From NCBI GenBank assembly GCA_013433145.1, contig CM024190.1:62001-126000 (forward strand): a DNA stretch of 64,000 nt, given 5' to 3'. The notes below the pieces were generated by a model that was given only the letters and a program-made list of their open reading frames with translations, did no database searches and was not told where the DNA came from. Position 1 is the stretch's first letter. The number at the start of each line of letters is the position of its first letter. The position numbers and the translations under genes are program-made. Source of the DNA: Ascaris suum. Lineage: Eukaryota > Nematoda > Chromadorea > Rhabditida > Ascarididae. Positions 24,101 to 36,001 of this stretch are shown here, in pieces.

Positions 24101-26988
24101 TAAGCATCCAGAGCCTGCGTCCTTAACGCTTGCAACTGTGAAGCATTCCTGTATCTTTGCCGTCACCCGTGCTTTTTTCCCTTTCAGCCTCGTTTTTAAT
24201 TTCCTAAACTTTGCTCCACTTTTTTCTCCTTCAATTCATCTCCTTATTTTTGATTCATTTATTCCTTCGCTCCGTTTGCAATTGCTTATTTCTTTCGACA
24301 CACGACAATAAATGAATGTTAAACGACAATTTTGTTCTCCAAATCAGCGTATTTTCCAGTCTCTCATGATTGTTTGAACAACGTGCATGGATTATTCATA
24401 AACGTATCCTTTCGTTTAAGGAACTGTAGCGACATTTTGAATTCTCTCATCCACCATCTTTAGCGCTACAGTGATTACTTTTTCACCGATGTGTTCATTT
24501 TTCCCTCAATTTCAGCGGTCACGTGTATATAATGAAAATATATTGTCAGTTAGTAGTCCATCTGCTTCCTATATTGCAACACCATGTGAGGCTCTCAAGC
24601 GTTTCGCTAAAATTTGTTTAAATCTAGCAGAAGGCGCCTAGACTGCACTCAGAACAGGAATTACGATGTCGATTTATTTCGATGACAGCGCCTCAGGGGT
24701 TATTAACGAAAAAGTTTAGCGCCTTATGTCCGATTCGCCTCTGTTTTCCGTAACACCAGTTAAATCCTGTGTTTTTCGATTTAGAAACCATTAAGGGATT
24801 GCATAATATGTGTACGAAATAAATGGATCACGGCATGTATTGCCGTTATCCGGCTTGGCGCTTGTCCTTACGAAAGTGTTCGTTCAGTGTCCCTAAGTGG
24901 GCACTAAATCGTCTTCTTTATGGAAATAATTTTTTTTAATGTTGCCGGATAAGTTTCTAAAAAACAAAGTGTTGCTGTGCTCCACACTATTGTGCTCGTT
25001 GCATTCTACTTTAGGAAATTTGAATAATCCCCATCCGTCTGAAAGTGCATTTTTATTGCAAACATCTTTTGCCTGGTTGCAACGACGACTTTTAACCTGA
25101 CTTCTCAGGTTTCCAGTTTAATTTTATTGCCCTCCAAAACTACAGTGCTTTCACACAAATGTCGTTAAGCCACTAGGGATTCTTGCTGTTCCCGATGTGT
25201 TAGCTATTGCACGTCCAGCATATCCTCCGAACGATTAAAGTGCTTCCGCGTAGCTGTTGGCGATCTCTCAGGCCCACTGAATAGTTTATCACTTAAATCA
25301 ATTGTTGCACATATGTCCATCTCAGTTTATTGTATTATGAGTCTATCGGTGTATGATCTAAATGCTCGTTGCTGCACTAGCCAGCTTGTCTCCATTCAGG
25401 TTGATTTACATTGCGCCTTCACTTCGCTATTTAGTTGCTAAGGGAATATTATAGCAGGGCAATAGTTGGTATGGAGACCGTTGAAAGTAGTGGAATAGTG
25501 CGAAACGTGGTGAAAATTAGTGTGTCTTGATGCGCAAAATTTTTTCACATTCATTAAACGTCTATCTATTTATTGCTTTTTTTGCGGAGCGACAACTAAA
25601 TTATGAATGGTTGAGGAATAACAATTACTAATGAATTATTCATCAATGGAATTACCACAGCATATCTCAGAAAAACGAGCAAGCTAGAATTGAAAGCATT
25701 GAAGTTCATCTAAGTGAATTGTTGTCGGCATCGCCAAATATCCAGAACATTAAACAGGCACTTGCCTTGTCCCAACTTTTTTATGTGTGCCAAAATGTTT
25801 TTAAGCGTATATTCGCTGTTCAGTTCCACTGGACTGCTTCATCACCCTCTATGAATTAAAATTAATAATAACTGATCATGTTTGTCTCCTATTTCCGACC
25901 TTTTCTATGAAATGCCTTTGAAAGCAGTGATTTTGATTGCTATGCCAAACTCAATCGAGAGTCCCATATTATGAAGAGATAGCAAAAGAAAATTTCTGGA
26001 TATGGCTAAAGCAGAATTGCATGATTCTGGTGAGGACGCTTAACGAATTGTCGTAACGACCAAACGAATGATCCTCGTGACAGTCCATCATTCCACAAAT
26101 CATTGCGAACACTGAAAAGGACAGCGAACGAGCGTGCACTTCGCTCGCGAAATTTTTGTGTCTCGTTGGCAGAAAACATTTTTATTGCGTTGCTTTATGC
26201 TTACTCTCCGTTTGAATGTTTTCTGCGAGCGAAACAAACGAAAATACTTTTGCGCTGTCTCAAGCGACACAGCAGCAAAAATCTTTTATTGCTATGTCAT
26301 TGGAACCAGACCAGTTTTGGAGGATTTACATCGGAAGAGAGCTTAATGCTGAAGTTGGAACTCGGAGTGGATCCAGCAGGACGAAACGGTGTCAGAGGTG
26401 ACTCAGATTTCCCATTGACGCAGCCATAGCGCTGTCCCTTGCGTTTGCTTTGTAGGAAGACCGGAATGTTCCGGAATCATTTGCAAGAATGACTAACAAC
26501 AGAGGAGGAGGAGGGAATAGGGAGCGCTATTTCCTGCACTCTTTTTCGCTGTCTCCCGGGCTTTCTTCTTCGAAATTCTATAAGAGAGTCGAGCTAGCTC
26601 TGAGGTAAATTTCAAAAGGAACTCTAAAGTTTTGGGCACTCCTCCAATGACAGTTGTCAAATGTGACTGAGGCCTTTATTTTTCAAGTGCGATTTCAGGT
26701 TTTAGCCCATCTTATCGTTTTGAAAATTATAAGTGTTGAGTTCACAAAGCTTTAGCCCTTCCATACTCAAGTGTAGCTTTTAGCACTATTTATGGTCCAC
26801 CAGGAACAAAAACGTTTGCATTGCAATAGTCGAAAACAAGCTGCAGGAACTTGTCAGCTTTTCTTATATTTTGCATTTAAATCATTCGCTAGCGATTTAC
26901 TATGTTTAATGCATTTGGGCGATGGTAGAGTTTACCTTGAAGTGTTCCCTACGACATCAATAAGTGAACTTTCTTCCACATGGGTTGA
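24101..26988. other. No gene seen
   Basis: Between 24312 and 26102 there is no open frame of 60 codons or more on either strand, one of the emptiest parts of the window. Frames at 26103-26429 are unrecognised. Confidence 0.5.
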
Positions 26989-27017
26989 GGGGGGTGGGGA
27001 GGGGAGGGAAAGAGGGG
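26989..27017 (+). repeat. G-run tract with G-quadruplex pattern
   Basis: The + strand reads G6, T, G4, A, G4, A, G3, five other bases, then G4. Five runs of at least three G with mostly single-base loops match the quadruplex pattern. Confidence 0.75.
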
Positions 27018-30000
27018 CTGAAAACCTTTCACGTTCAATGTTTGTGCTTCACAAATAAATTTCATGTTGCGAAAAAACTCAACCTCCCAACCTCTCCGTT
27101 TTCCTGTCTGTTCTGATGTTTCGAATCCGGTATCTCCAACCTCCCAACGTAAGCGGAGCTTATAACGTGATAATCGCATCCATTTACGGTCTTGGTTCGT
27201 TAACTGAATCCCGATGTTGCTTTTCATTGTGGCTTCCACGGTTCCGCGTTACTGATAGCTGTGAGTTCAAGTTCATGTTGTGGAGTATCTCTGTGATGAT
27301 GGTATTAAAAAATTAGTTGTGAGGATGCAGGATCTGGTTTTCGATATATCATGGCGTCATAAATTTGAATTTTTGCCTCGATATCCTGAATTTCTTGCTC
27401 TCGATCCGCTTTGTTGAAGTCAAGTAAACTTGAATGCTCGTTCAGCTGGCATCCAGAAAACTCACAATGTGGTATTGTTATGTGAGAACTGAGTGGATGG
27501 ATTGAAGCGCTGCGGAAAAAGGGGGTGTTTTTGAGGAAGCGGTTTGCCAAACTTTTTCGTTATTGGTATGCTGTAACTGCGTATTAAGAAGACACTGTGG
27601 AACCAAAGAAGGAATTCTTGCGCTTCGAAGCTGCCAATGGAATGAATAGCCACACCGCCGTTCTAATGGCTGTTTTCAAAAACTTGTCAAAAACGATGCA
27701 AATCTCTCGGAAAAGATTGTGCCATTTATGAAGCAGACTACATTTTTTTGCAGCATTTTATGACGTGCAATACAAAGTTTTTTATCCGGAGTATTAATAT
27801 ATCTTAATACTGGTCGTCATACATAATGTAACGACGATATCCTTACAAAAGACGATTAATTGTTGCATCGATCACATCACTGTGAAGGAAGAGTACTTCG
27901 GACAAATATATAAATGTTTGCATTGTGGAAGCTCTTCTATAAAAATATCAAAAGCTGGGCATTAGCAAACATTGGGAGTATATACATTAGAAGTCATTCT
28001 GTCTTTTAACGAACTGAGGAAAATTGGGCTTACCAATTTCGAAAGCTTCGCCTTACTTATGACGATATGCTTTTCCGTACGCCTATATAATCGACCTGTT
28101 GCGAGTTTCGAACCACCGGAAGTAGCTGGAGGGGAAGGCTTGTGGTGCTTGAAGAGCCGATGAATCACACCTAGAAGAAAATTTTTTATAGGTTTAAAGA
28201 AGTTGTCCGTCATCTTCATTCGGAAAACATGCATTGAATTCATATTGGGAAACATCGCGGGGCATTATTTCTTCTATGAACAAATAGTCTGAACACGTGG
28301 TGGACGTCTCATATTGCATTTGTTGAAGCTTCTGTATAAGAAAAAAGAAATTTTCTTGAGCAACGCTTCCATCAGTCCATTCGTTACGGCTGCAGAAATT
28401 CCCTGGATGTGTGCCTCATTCATACCTCTGCAGAATACGTACACTATGGATGTTCGCTGTCCATTGATATGTGCATATGTCAATTTTTTAGAGTTGGGAA
28501 TGGGCAGGTTTTCGTTTGGGTAATCACCATGAAAAAAAACGGAGGCGGGAGAGGCGCCTGAGAATTTTTTTTTCTCCCTGTTCGTTTTCAAGTGCTCTGG
28601 GCATTTTCTCGCGGTATTATCTGCCTTTCTTTTAATAAAAATAACCTTTTGGAGTGACGGGAGAGCCCAATTTTGCTCCGATTTATGATAAAGAGCTCGT
28701 GTTTCATCGGAGGTCGCCTGGTTCTTTCACATATGCACCTTTCATGACGATCTCTCTGCTTCGTAACAAGCAATTGCTGTAGTTTACCTAACTCTTCTTT
28801 GAGTTCATCTGTGTTGTGAAATTGGTTTGATTTCATTTTAGTTTCCTCGCATCATGTTGCAAACAATCATGTTCGCTCTGGTACTCATTTCCACTCTTGT
28901 TCATTGCAGAGTCGTTAAGTTACTCAGTTTAGTACTTGAGCTTCTTATGTGCATATTCTTTGGAAATGAGCCCTGTATCCCGCGTTTTTTGAACACCCTG
29001 AGCAGATATATGTCAAGAACCCTACCGATCATTTGGTTGACCATAGTCGAGCACTCGTTGTTTCCTGCGCTGGAGATCCAAAGTGGCACTTACTGCCTTC
29101 TGAGTACCTGAAGGTCTTGATTTCCTCAATGGGCTTTTGCACAGAAGTGCTCTTGCTCATAGACGAGTTGGAACGCTTTGATGTTAGCAAACAACTGCTC
29201 ATCCTCTCAGTAGGATCGGTGTTTCACCATTTTTGAACTGCTACACGTATTCCATAGGTTGTACTAAGTAATCCAATCATAAGTAAAGTCACGCGTTTTG
29301 AGCCACATTTCAGACCCAACCCAAGAAAACTTGCATAGTGCATTTCCACTTTGCTGAGAAATTTAGGAAATCGTTCGAAGTAAAAGCTGCCCTTCCACTC
29401 TCCTTTATTTGCTCGCTTAAGCGACTATCCGCAGCGGTGCATTCCTCCTGTCTCCTTCCTCGTGAAAATATTTAAACTTTGATAAATACGTGCATAGCTG
29501 TAAGCAAGGGCTTAGCGTGTCTTAAGAAGAATTTCACTCAGTACTCTCACTGCTTCGTTTCCCATCTTTATTTTCTTATACACATCCATTACTCGAACGC
29601 ATTATATAGTGTTGTTTCTATAAACAGTTCCATTTTTCGCGCTACAAGCAGATAGAAAAATATTGCTGAGACTGGGAAGGAAAGGGGAGCTTTCATTGCC
29701 TTATGTGCTCTCTGATGGAGTAATATATCTTAACGAGTAGACGAACAGAGAAAAGTGGTTTGAAATTTCTGATCGTTCGAATAGTTAGGTGAGCTCATGT
29801 ACCCAGAAAATGCATGAGTAAACTTGAACTAAATTCGAGAAGGAGTTGCCGAATAATCAAAAACTGCTGTACCTATACTGTTCTGAACATAGAAGAACCA
29901 TATATAAATGTCACTGAAGTGTCAGTAATGCGGCGAGAGCCCTAGGGTTTCGTGGCATTACTTGCTCAGCAAATGCATAAGTATGGTATCGAGCCCATAT

Positions 30001-33000
30001 TTTTGAACACGTCTTTTTATAACAGCTTCAAGCATGGTCGCCCTAAGTTTGCATCTTATTTTGAGCAGCGAAGAGATTTTTTCGCTATAATCACTGTGAT
30101 GGAGCGCGGGTGGGTGTTTGAAGCCTTGAAGCACGAGAAGTTCGTTATGAAAGTCTGTTTCAGAAGAACTGTCTCGAGGATTTGGAAATCTTAGTAGACT
30201 TTTCAAATTTCTGCAACTGGAAATTGACGATTATGTCCGATCTCTCGTTAAATGAAGTACTGAATATGATACTACTTTTCCTTTCCCCTCATTATTGCAA
30301 TCGCTCATTTTCTCATTATGGAAAGGTGAATTTCCACTATGGGGTTTTCTGCTCATCGAGCTGATGCACCAACCGTAACTCGCTGCTCACTTAAGACCAT
30401 TCCACTCTACTACGAGCGCATAATCCTTGGCAGAATTATTCGCATATTTAGCATCTGTCAGAAAAATGGCGTTCTCGGACAGGCTTCTGCGGTTATTTTC
30501 GCAAACATCACAATCCAGAAGCCGTCCAGTCTATGCTGTGGAATCGAATTTGCCGACGATTTCGGAATGTACTTTTGCCAAGTTTTGCTGATGGCGTGCT
30601 CGGTATACACTCCTGGATGAAGGCCATGTTCAAAAATGAAGGATGCTGTTTTGCATGTCGCACCGCGATGCAAAAATCATTTGCATGAAGCACCGAACTA
30701 GCAGCTGAAGTCATTTGGCTCACATAGCGAAACGTTGAAATCATCAAGTTGTAGCTGTAATGAATCTGGCCAGTTTGACAAGTGAATGTTTTGCCATGTG
30801 CGCGAATAAAACAAAAAGTCCGCCGACGAAGTAGCACTTTGAAGGCTCCTATTCGCAGCTATAACATATTTGCACTTCGAAAATATTCCTCCCTTTGGTT
30901 GGTACGTTCAGGCATTGGAGACAGCTGGGATGCCTCTAGTCTCTGCAGGTGGTTGAAAGCCATTTAGTGATCTGAGGTGAACTGAGACAGTTTCCTTAAT
31001 CTGAAGCGTCCTTAATGAAAGACTGACTAGTTGAAACCTGGAGGGAAATGAATACCACCACGAGAATCAGCGTCAAAAAAAGTTGTCTTTGAATGAAGAA
31101 TAGGTTCCCATCCGTACTTAACCTGGAGAACATTAAAGGCTCGATTCCTATGGCCATGAAAACGAGATCCGTTCCCAATCGCCTCAAAAAATCATGAGCA
31201 AATATCAAAGAAATCAGGAAACGAACACCAGAGCCATTTTGCAATGCTAGTGCACCATCAAATGAGGGAAACATCCTTTTCATTGAATCACTATCGTTGT
31301 AACTGATCATGAGTGAGCGGGACATTTTATAAAACTTTTTTATACTTTTCATCTTGGTTTTCCATGGGAACGCGTTTTCAGGCTGTAGCGGGCAGCGCAG
31401 CACACGATTCTACGTGAAATTCGCTATCATTGGAAACCACCAGAATTTGATTCAGACTAATCGATTACTCTGCTCCTACTTTCTGTGGTGCTTTTATCCA
31501 GTTGAAATGGTATGGTTAAAAATTTCTGATGGGTGTGGCTGCAGTTTTGTGCTGGCAGCGCAAACAGTGGAAGTGTTTGATGGCGTGAAACGAGAAACTG
31601 GAGGCAGTGAGTATGGCCTTTGTGCCCCATAAAGAAGACGAATTTTTTTCATCCGGGTGATTGCTTGTTATGTAATGAGAAAAGCTGCTGCTGAATCACG
31701 AGAGGTTTACATATTGTGTTGAGGTTGTTGAGATCCACTGCCCAAAAATTTAACTCGCCATTTGACGCCGTGCAAAATGGAAAGATATATGCAGCACCTT
31801 GCTTTCCGACGTCACACCACGAGAGAAGTGGATTGGAAGCGTCCCAGAGTAATGAAGGAAGAGGGTCAGGTGCATGCTGTCTTTGGAGTCATTTGAAATT
31901 TAAGGGGGAAAGGGACAGCAATTTTACACGTCAGTGTGGGTTTTCAAGATGAAATTCTGTTTTGTGAGCCATTTTTGTTGTTTGTATTCTTCGCCAGATT
32001 TGGGCGAAGACTTTGATCCGAAACAGTTTGGAGAAAATTCACTTCTGTTGAGATTTCTGAGAGTCATCGGAAACGCGTTTTGCAGCGATGAGAATTGTCA
32101 TTTTGGAATGGTGTAACTCTAGATGGAGATTGGTTTTGTGCTACGATTCTTGAGCATTCGTGCTGAGTTGCTGCTGCTGCCTGATTCGTTTGTCGTCGAC
32201 TTTGTGTCGATATCACCAGTGTCACCAAACAGCACGACTAGGTTCCTGTCAGATTTTCTTTATGTTTGTTAACTTCGTCTTGCTTCGGAAATTCAAACAT
32301 TGATGGTTTTTTAATGTCCTTGCAAAGGCCTCAGATAGCGTGAATTCATCTTGGGCTTAAAGACTGCCTCGTCTGAATGGAATTTACAAGCGACAAATCC
32401 CCTTTCCCCCTAAAGAGTGTTAGATGGAGGCAGTCCAGTTTGCGTGAACCTTTATAGCTTTTTATGCATTCTTTCTTATCATTATCTGCAAATAGCTTGT
32501 ACTATGTTGCCGTGACTGCCCGTAGGCAAAGTATGTGTTCGCCTGGTGCCTGCTTGTTTCAGCTATCAACGATCAATACCAAATTTAGTTCCAGCCAATC
32601 AGTTCTTCCAGGTTCTTGCCATTGTAGTGCATCGCAGTAGCTGGTAGATCTTCTTCTCGCTTCTTGTCGTTCAATCGGCTGGTGCTGTTGCACTAGAGTA
32701 TTTTCCTTTTCCTTGCACTTCTGGCCTTATCTCGTTCCTTGGCTTAGCACTTCCTCTATATTTCTTCGCCACTATTTTCTGTTAAATTCTTCCACATCTG
32801 CTTATGGTCTGTCTTTCTGGTCGTAGCCGTCCTTTTTTACTTCCTTCTTCTTCCTGTAATTTTGAAACAAATTTTGAAAAGCTTGGCGGGCACAACAATC
32901 CGCATATTACCGCGATTTAGACCCGCACTTTCCCCGTGCGCTCGTTTCAGTGACTGAGAGCCGAAAGTTGAATTTGTCATACGGTTCACTTATCTGTCTG

Positions 33001-33409
33001 TTAGATTCACTGCTATGCTTGTTGTTCATGGGTCTTATTATTCAGGCTCAGCTTCTAGTCTCTTCACATACAAAGTATACGACTCGAAAGCGATTGTTTT
33101 GGCTATCATAGAATTGTTCGACTGCGTAGGAGAAAGTATGCTACGCCTTCCTTAACTATTTGCTCAGTGGTGGCGCATCTTCCCAGAGGACACAGCTGCA
33201 ACGATTACGGATTCGCTAAAGCCCATATCCTTCCAGCCTACATTTCACCATCTTGCTAGAAGGTAAACGCACCTTTCATCTAAGGACTAGAAGAAAGAAA
33301 CTACGAATTCGGATCAAAGCACAGGCTATTGATGTCCTTCTCGGGAAATCGACTGGAAACGAGAGAGAAAAGAGCCAATGATGGTAGAGAGAGTGAGTGA
33401 GGGAGGGAA
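27018..33409. other. No gene seen
   Basis: Many 60-135-codon frames on both strands, none recognised. A minus frame at 30996-31403 (135 codons) ends in a hydrophobic stretch but has no supporting features. Only one perfect 7-bp inverted repeat was noted, 27791-27797 with 27804-27810. From about 32120 to 35200 no frame of 60 codons exists on either strand. Confidence 0.4.
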
Positions 33410-33421
33410 GGGGGGGGGGGG
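33401..33421 (+). repeat. Homopolymeric G12 run with flanking G triplets
   Basis: GGGAGGGAA followed by twelve G at 33410-33421, preceded by a GA-rich purine stretch from about 33355. It could form quadruplex or triplex DNA. Confidence 0.75.
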
Positions 33422-33645
33422 AAGTTAACCATTCCTGACCAGGCTTGCTGCGTTCCTTCTGAAGTGGATGCTGAAAGGTTACGATCGATTGTGCTTTCCT
33501 AGACCTCCTGATGAAGTCTTTTTTCTTTCAGTTGTAGTTTTTTGCTGCAAATGGGGCGCCTGAAGAAGGTAGAATGCTACGGTTTTGTAGGTGCGTTTTC
33601 AGGAAAGTGGAAATTCTTTCTGGGCAGCTGCCGATGAACGACTAC

Positions 33646-33666
33646 GCCAGAGAGTTGCCAGAGAGT
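33646..33666. repeat. Short tandem duplication, 11-bp unit
   Basis: GCCAGAGAGTT at 33646-33656 is followed directly by GCCAGAGAGT at 33657-33666. Confidence 0.6.
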
Positions 33667-36001
33667 CACATTTCATCCAAGAAGACGACGTCAGCACCAT
33701 TTTAGTTACTTTATACCTTGTTGGCTGTCACAAAAAAAGATATCTTCGACGTCCAACGCACTAGAATGATATCAGCGTTGCTACGATCATTGGAAGAAGC
33801 GTGAATTCATGTGCACTTTTTCCAGCTTCATTCTCCTTTTTTTTCTGGAATCGATTTGGGAAACGAAAAAGAGGATAATCTCTTGGAGCTAAGTGTAATT
33901 ATGTCCGCAAGCTCAAAGGCACTTATGTAATTCTTCCAACTTGCCGGTGCTCAAATGCTGCAGTCCTAACTCTACATTCTTCCATGCTTAAGCCGTGAAG
34001 TGCTCCTTTATCACTCCTCCATGAGTGGAAACTTTCTAGTTCAGTGCTTCTCATTACCTGGACTAAAATTCAGGTATCACATGCTTATGCTTCCGCTTCT
34101 CCTGTCGGTGTTCATTTTTGCTTGCTATTTTATTTTCAGCTGAAGTATGCATGCTATTTGCAAGGAAAGTTCATGTAATTGGATAATGTTTGTTGTCTTC
34201 ACTCAGTGTAACGCAGAAATCAGGACACTTTTGGCGGACACATACGTATGCTTGCTCAATTATTCCCTTCTCTTAGATTTTCTTCTCTCCACCATACTGC
34301 CAAAACTTGTGTGACCTCTATCCATCCACTTTTTTCAGGAAAACTTTTGTGGTTTTTTTAAAAATCTGCTCTTACCTCAGATGAAAAATATGAGGTCAGG
34401 AAATGGCAATCATTTTTGGAGTATCGCTATTGTTTTTTCTTTTTCCTAGTGGCCACTTCTTGCTGTCCACTGTCTGTTAGCCAAGTATTTCTGCACGAGC
34501 AGTTCAAAGTTGCCTCCTGATGTTTTCCTGTTAATTACAGCAGTACATGACTGTGCTATACATCCTGCTTTAAATCACTTTCACTCATTACAGCGAAAGC
34601 AAGAGAACTTAGAATACGGTTTCTGCGCGGGCTAAACAAAATTTTCCAATGGGTGTTGAGCGATGCAGTTCCCCGAATGGTTGCAGCATCATGCTCCGTA
34701 AGATATAAACACTCTCCATTTGGTACAGAGGTTATTGCTTGATCGCTAAGAATTTTATACTTACAATTTTATCAAAACTATCTTGGTAAATGCATCACTT
34801 CTTAGTTCTTCTTCTACTACGTTTGCCTCATGAGTGGTTATCTATTTAAGGGAATGCGAACTGATGCATGATTGAGGATTTAGTGTGTGAACAGTTTTTT
34901 GGCTGATTGTCTCAAAGAATATGGTCTCTATGTTGATGCACCATCGCCACATTAAGTCGTGAATGCTTACTACCTCTTCCTTTTGCTGCCTTTCGCGATC
35001 ATTCTAAACGCTCATCTCACCTAATTCTGAGATGAACGATTTCACACATATGCTCACACCTCATGAGCTTATGGCAGGGAGTTAAAGCATCATCCTACCA
35101 AAATCTGAAACAGCCTAGCTTGTTTCAAAGGTTAGTGTATCTGTGCAGTTTATTGCGGGTGATAGTCCACAGTTCCAAGTGTTAACACGTTCTGATTGCC
35201 CGAGCGGTGTCGATGGATTGCCATATTGAAGAACTGATGGATGGTAGTAGAAGCGGCTGGTTTAACGGGCAGAGTTCACTTTCAGACCGACGTGGCCAGA
35301 TACTGAACAATCATTTTCTTTTATTTCTGAGTTTGCTACGAAGCATCTTTTACATATCCGACATGCTTGCTTCTTTAAGGTTATATGAGAAGTAGGAGCG
35401 AGCACATGGGCATTTGAAGGAGGAAAATCATTTAACGTAACCCATTGATAATGTAAGGAACTGCTGAATACAAAGTTGACATAAATATAATCGTACACGA
35501 GTGTTTCTTTGACCTGCAACGACGTCTTCAAATGCACTATTGTATTCGGCAAATAGGTTTGCTTTCTTGTGAAATATATCGCACACCAGGCGATGAGACG
35601 CAAGAGATTTGTTCCACTTATAGCGTTAGTTGCATTGAAAAGGTCAATAGGGTGCAACTTAGAATAAACATCGTTTCATATTCGCAGCCTTCTTTTGGGA
35701 ACTATGCAAAAGTGGATTTCGGCTTCAATTATCGCGTCATTTTTGGTTCCTTTGAAAAACGATAGATGATTTTTGATTCGCATCTCCCGAGTTCGCATAG
35801 CCGAAGTATGAGAAGATGACGATGCTCATTGGGGTTTTCTTTTGTTTTTCTGCCATATCAGCTGAACTAATTTGTATAATGCGTTGGAAGGAGGACCTGA
35901 GCAAGTACAAGCAAATTCCATACTTGTAGTGGGTCAAACGGCTCCTTTGCCGTCAGGAGCCCCTTTCGAGGAAGTGCTAAATCCTTTTGCCCTGTTGCTG
36001 C
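33667..36001. other. No gene seen; flank upstream of the LINE relic
   Basis: No endonuclease or ORF1-like coding sequence of a LINE could be recognised here, so the element that begins near 36002 is 5'-truncated or decayed beyond recognition. Frames at 35207-35395, 35532-35765 and 35872-36147 (+) show no clear similarity. The last partly overlaps the element in the wrong frame. Confidence 0.4.

Noticed and set aside
23912..24166. Minus-strand frame with an ARKS word like the histone H3 tail
   Set aside because: Only a few residues match, with gaps. The rest does not resemble histone H3 and the frame is one of several open by GC content.
30996..31403. 135-codon minus frame with a hydrophobic C-terminal stretch
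   Set aside because: There is no family similarity, no splice support and no other sign of coding. The length is expected by chance.
35195..35215. GCCCGAGCGGT, resembling the A box of a Ser or Leu tRNA
   Set aside because: No B box (GGTTCGANNCC-like) follows at a workable distance and no acceptor stem can be paired.
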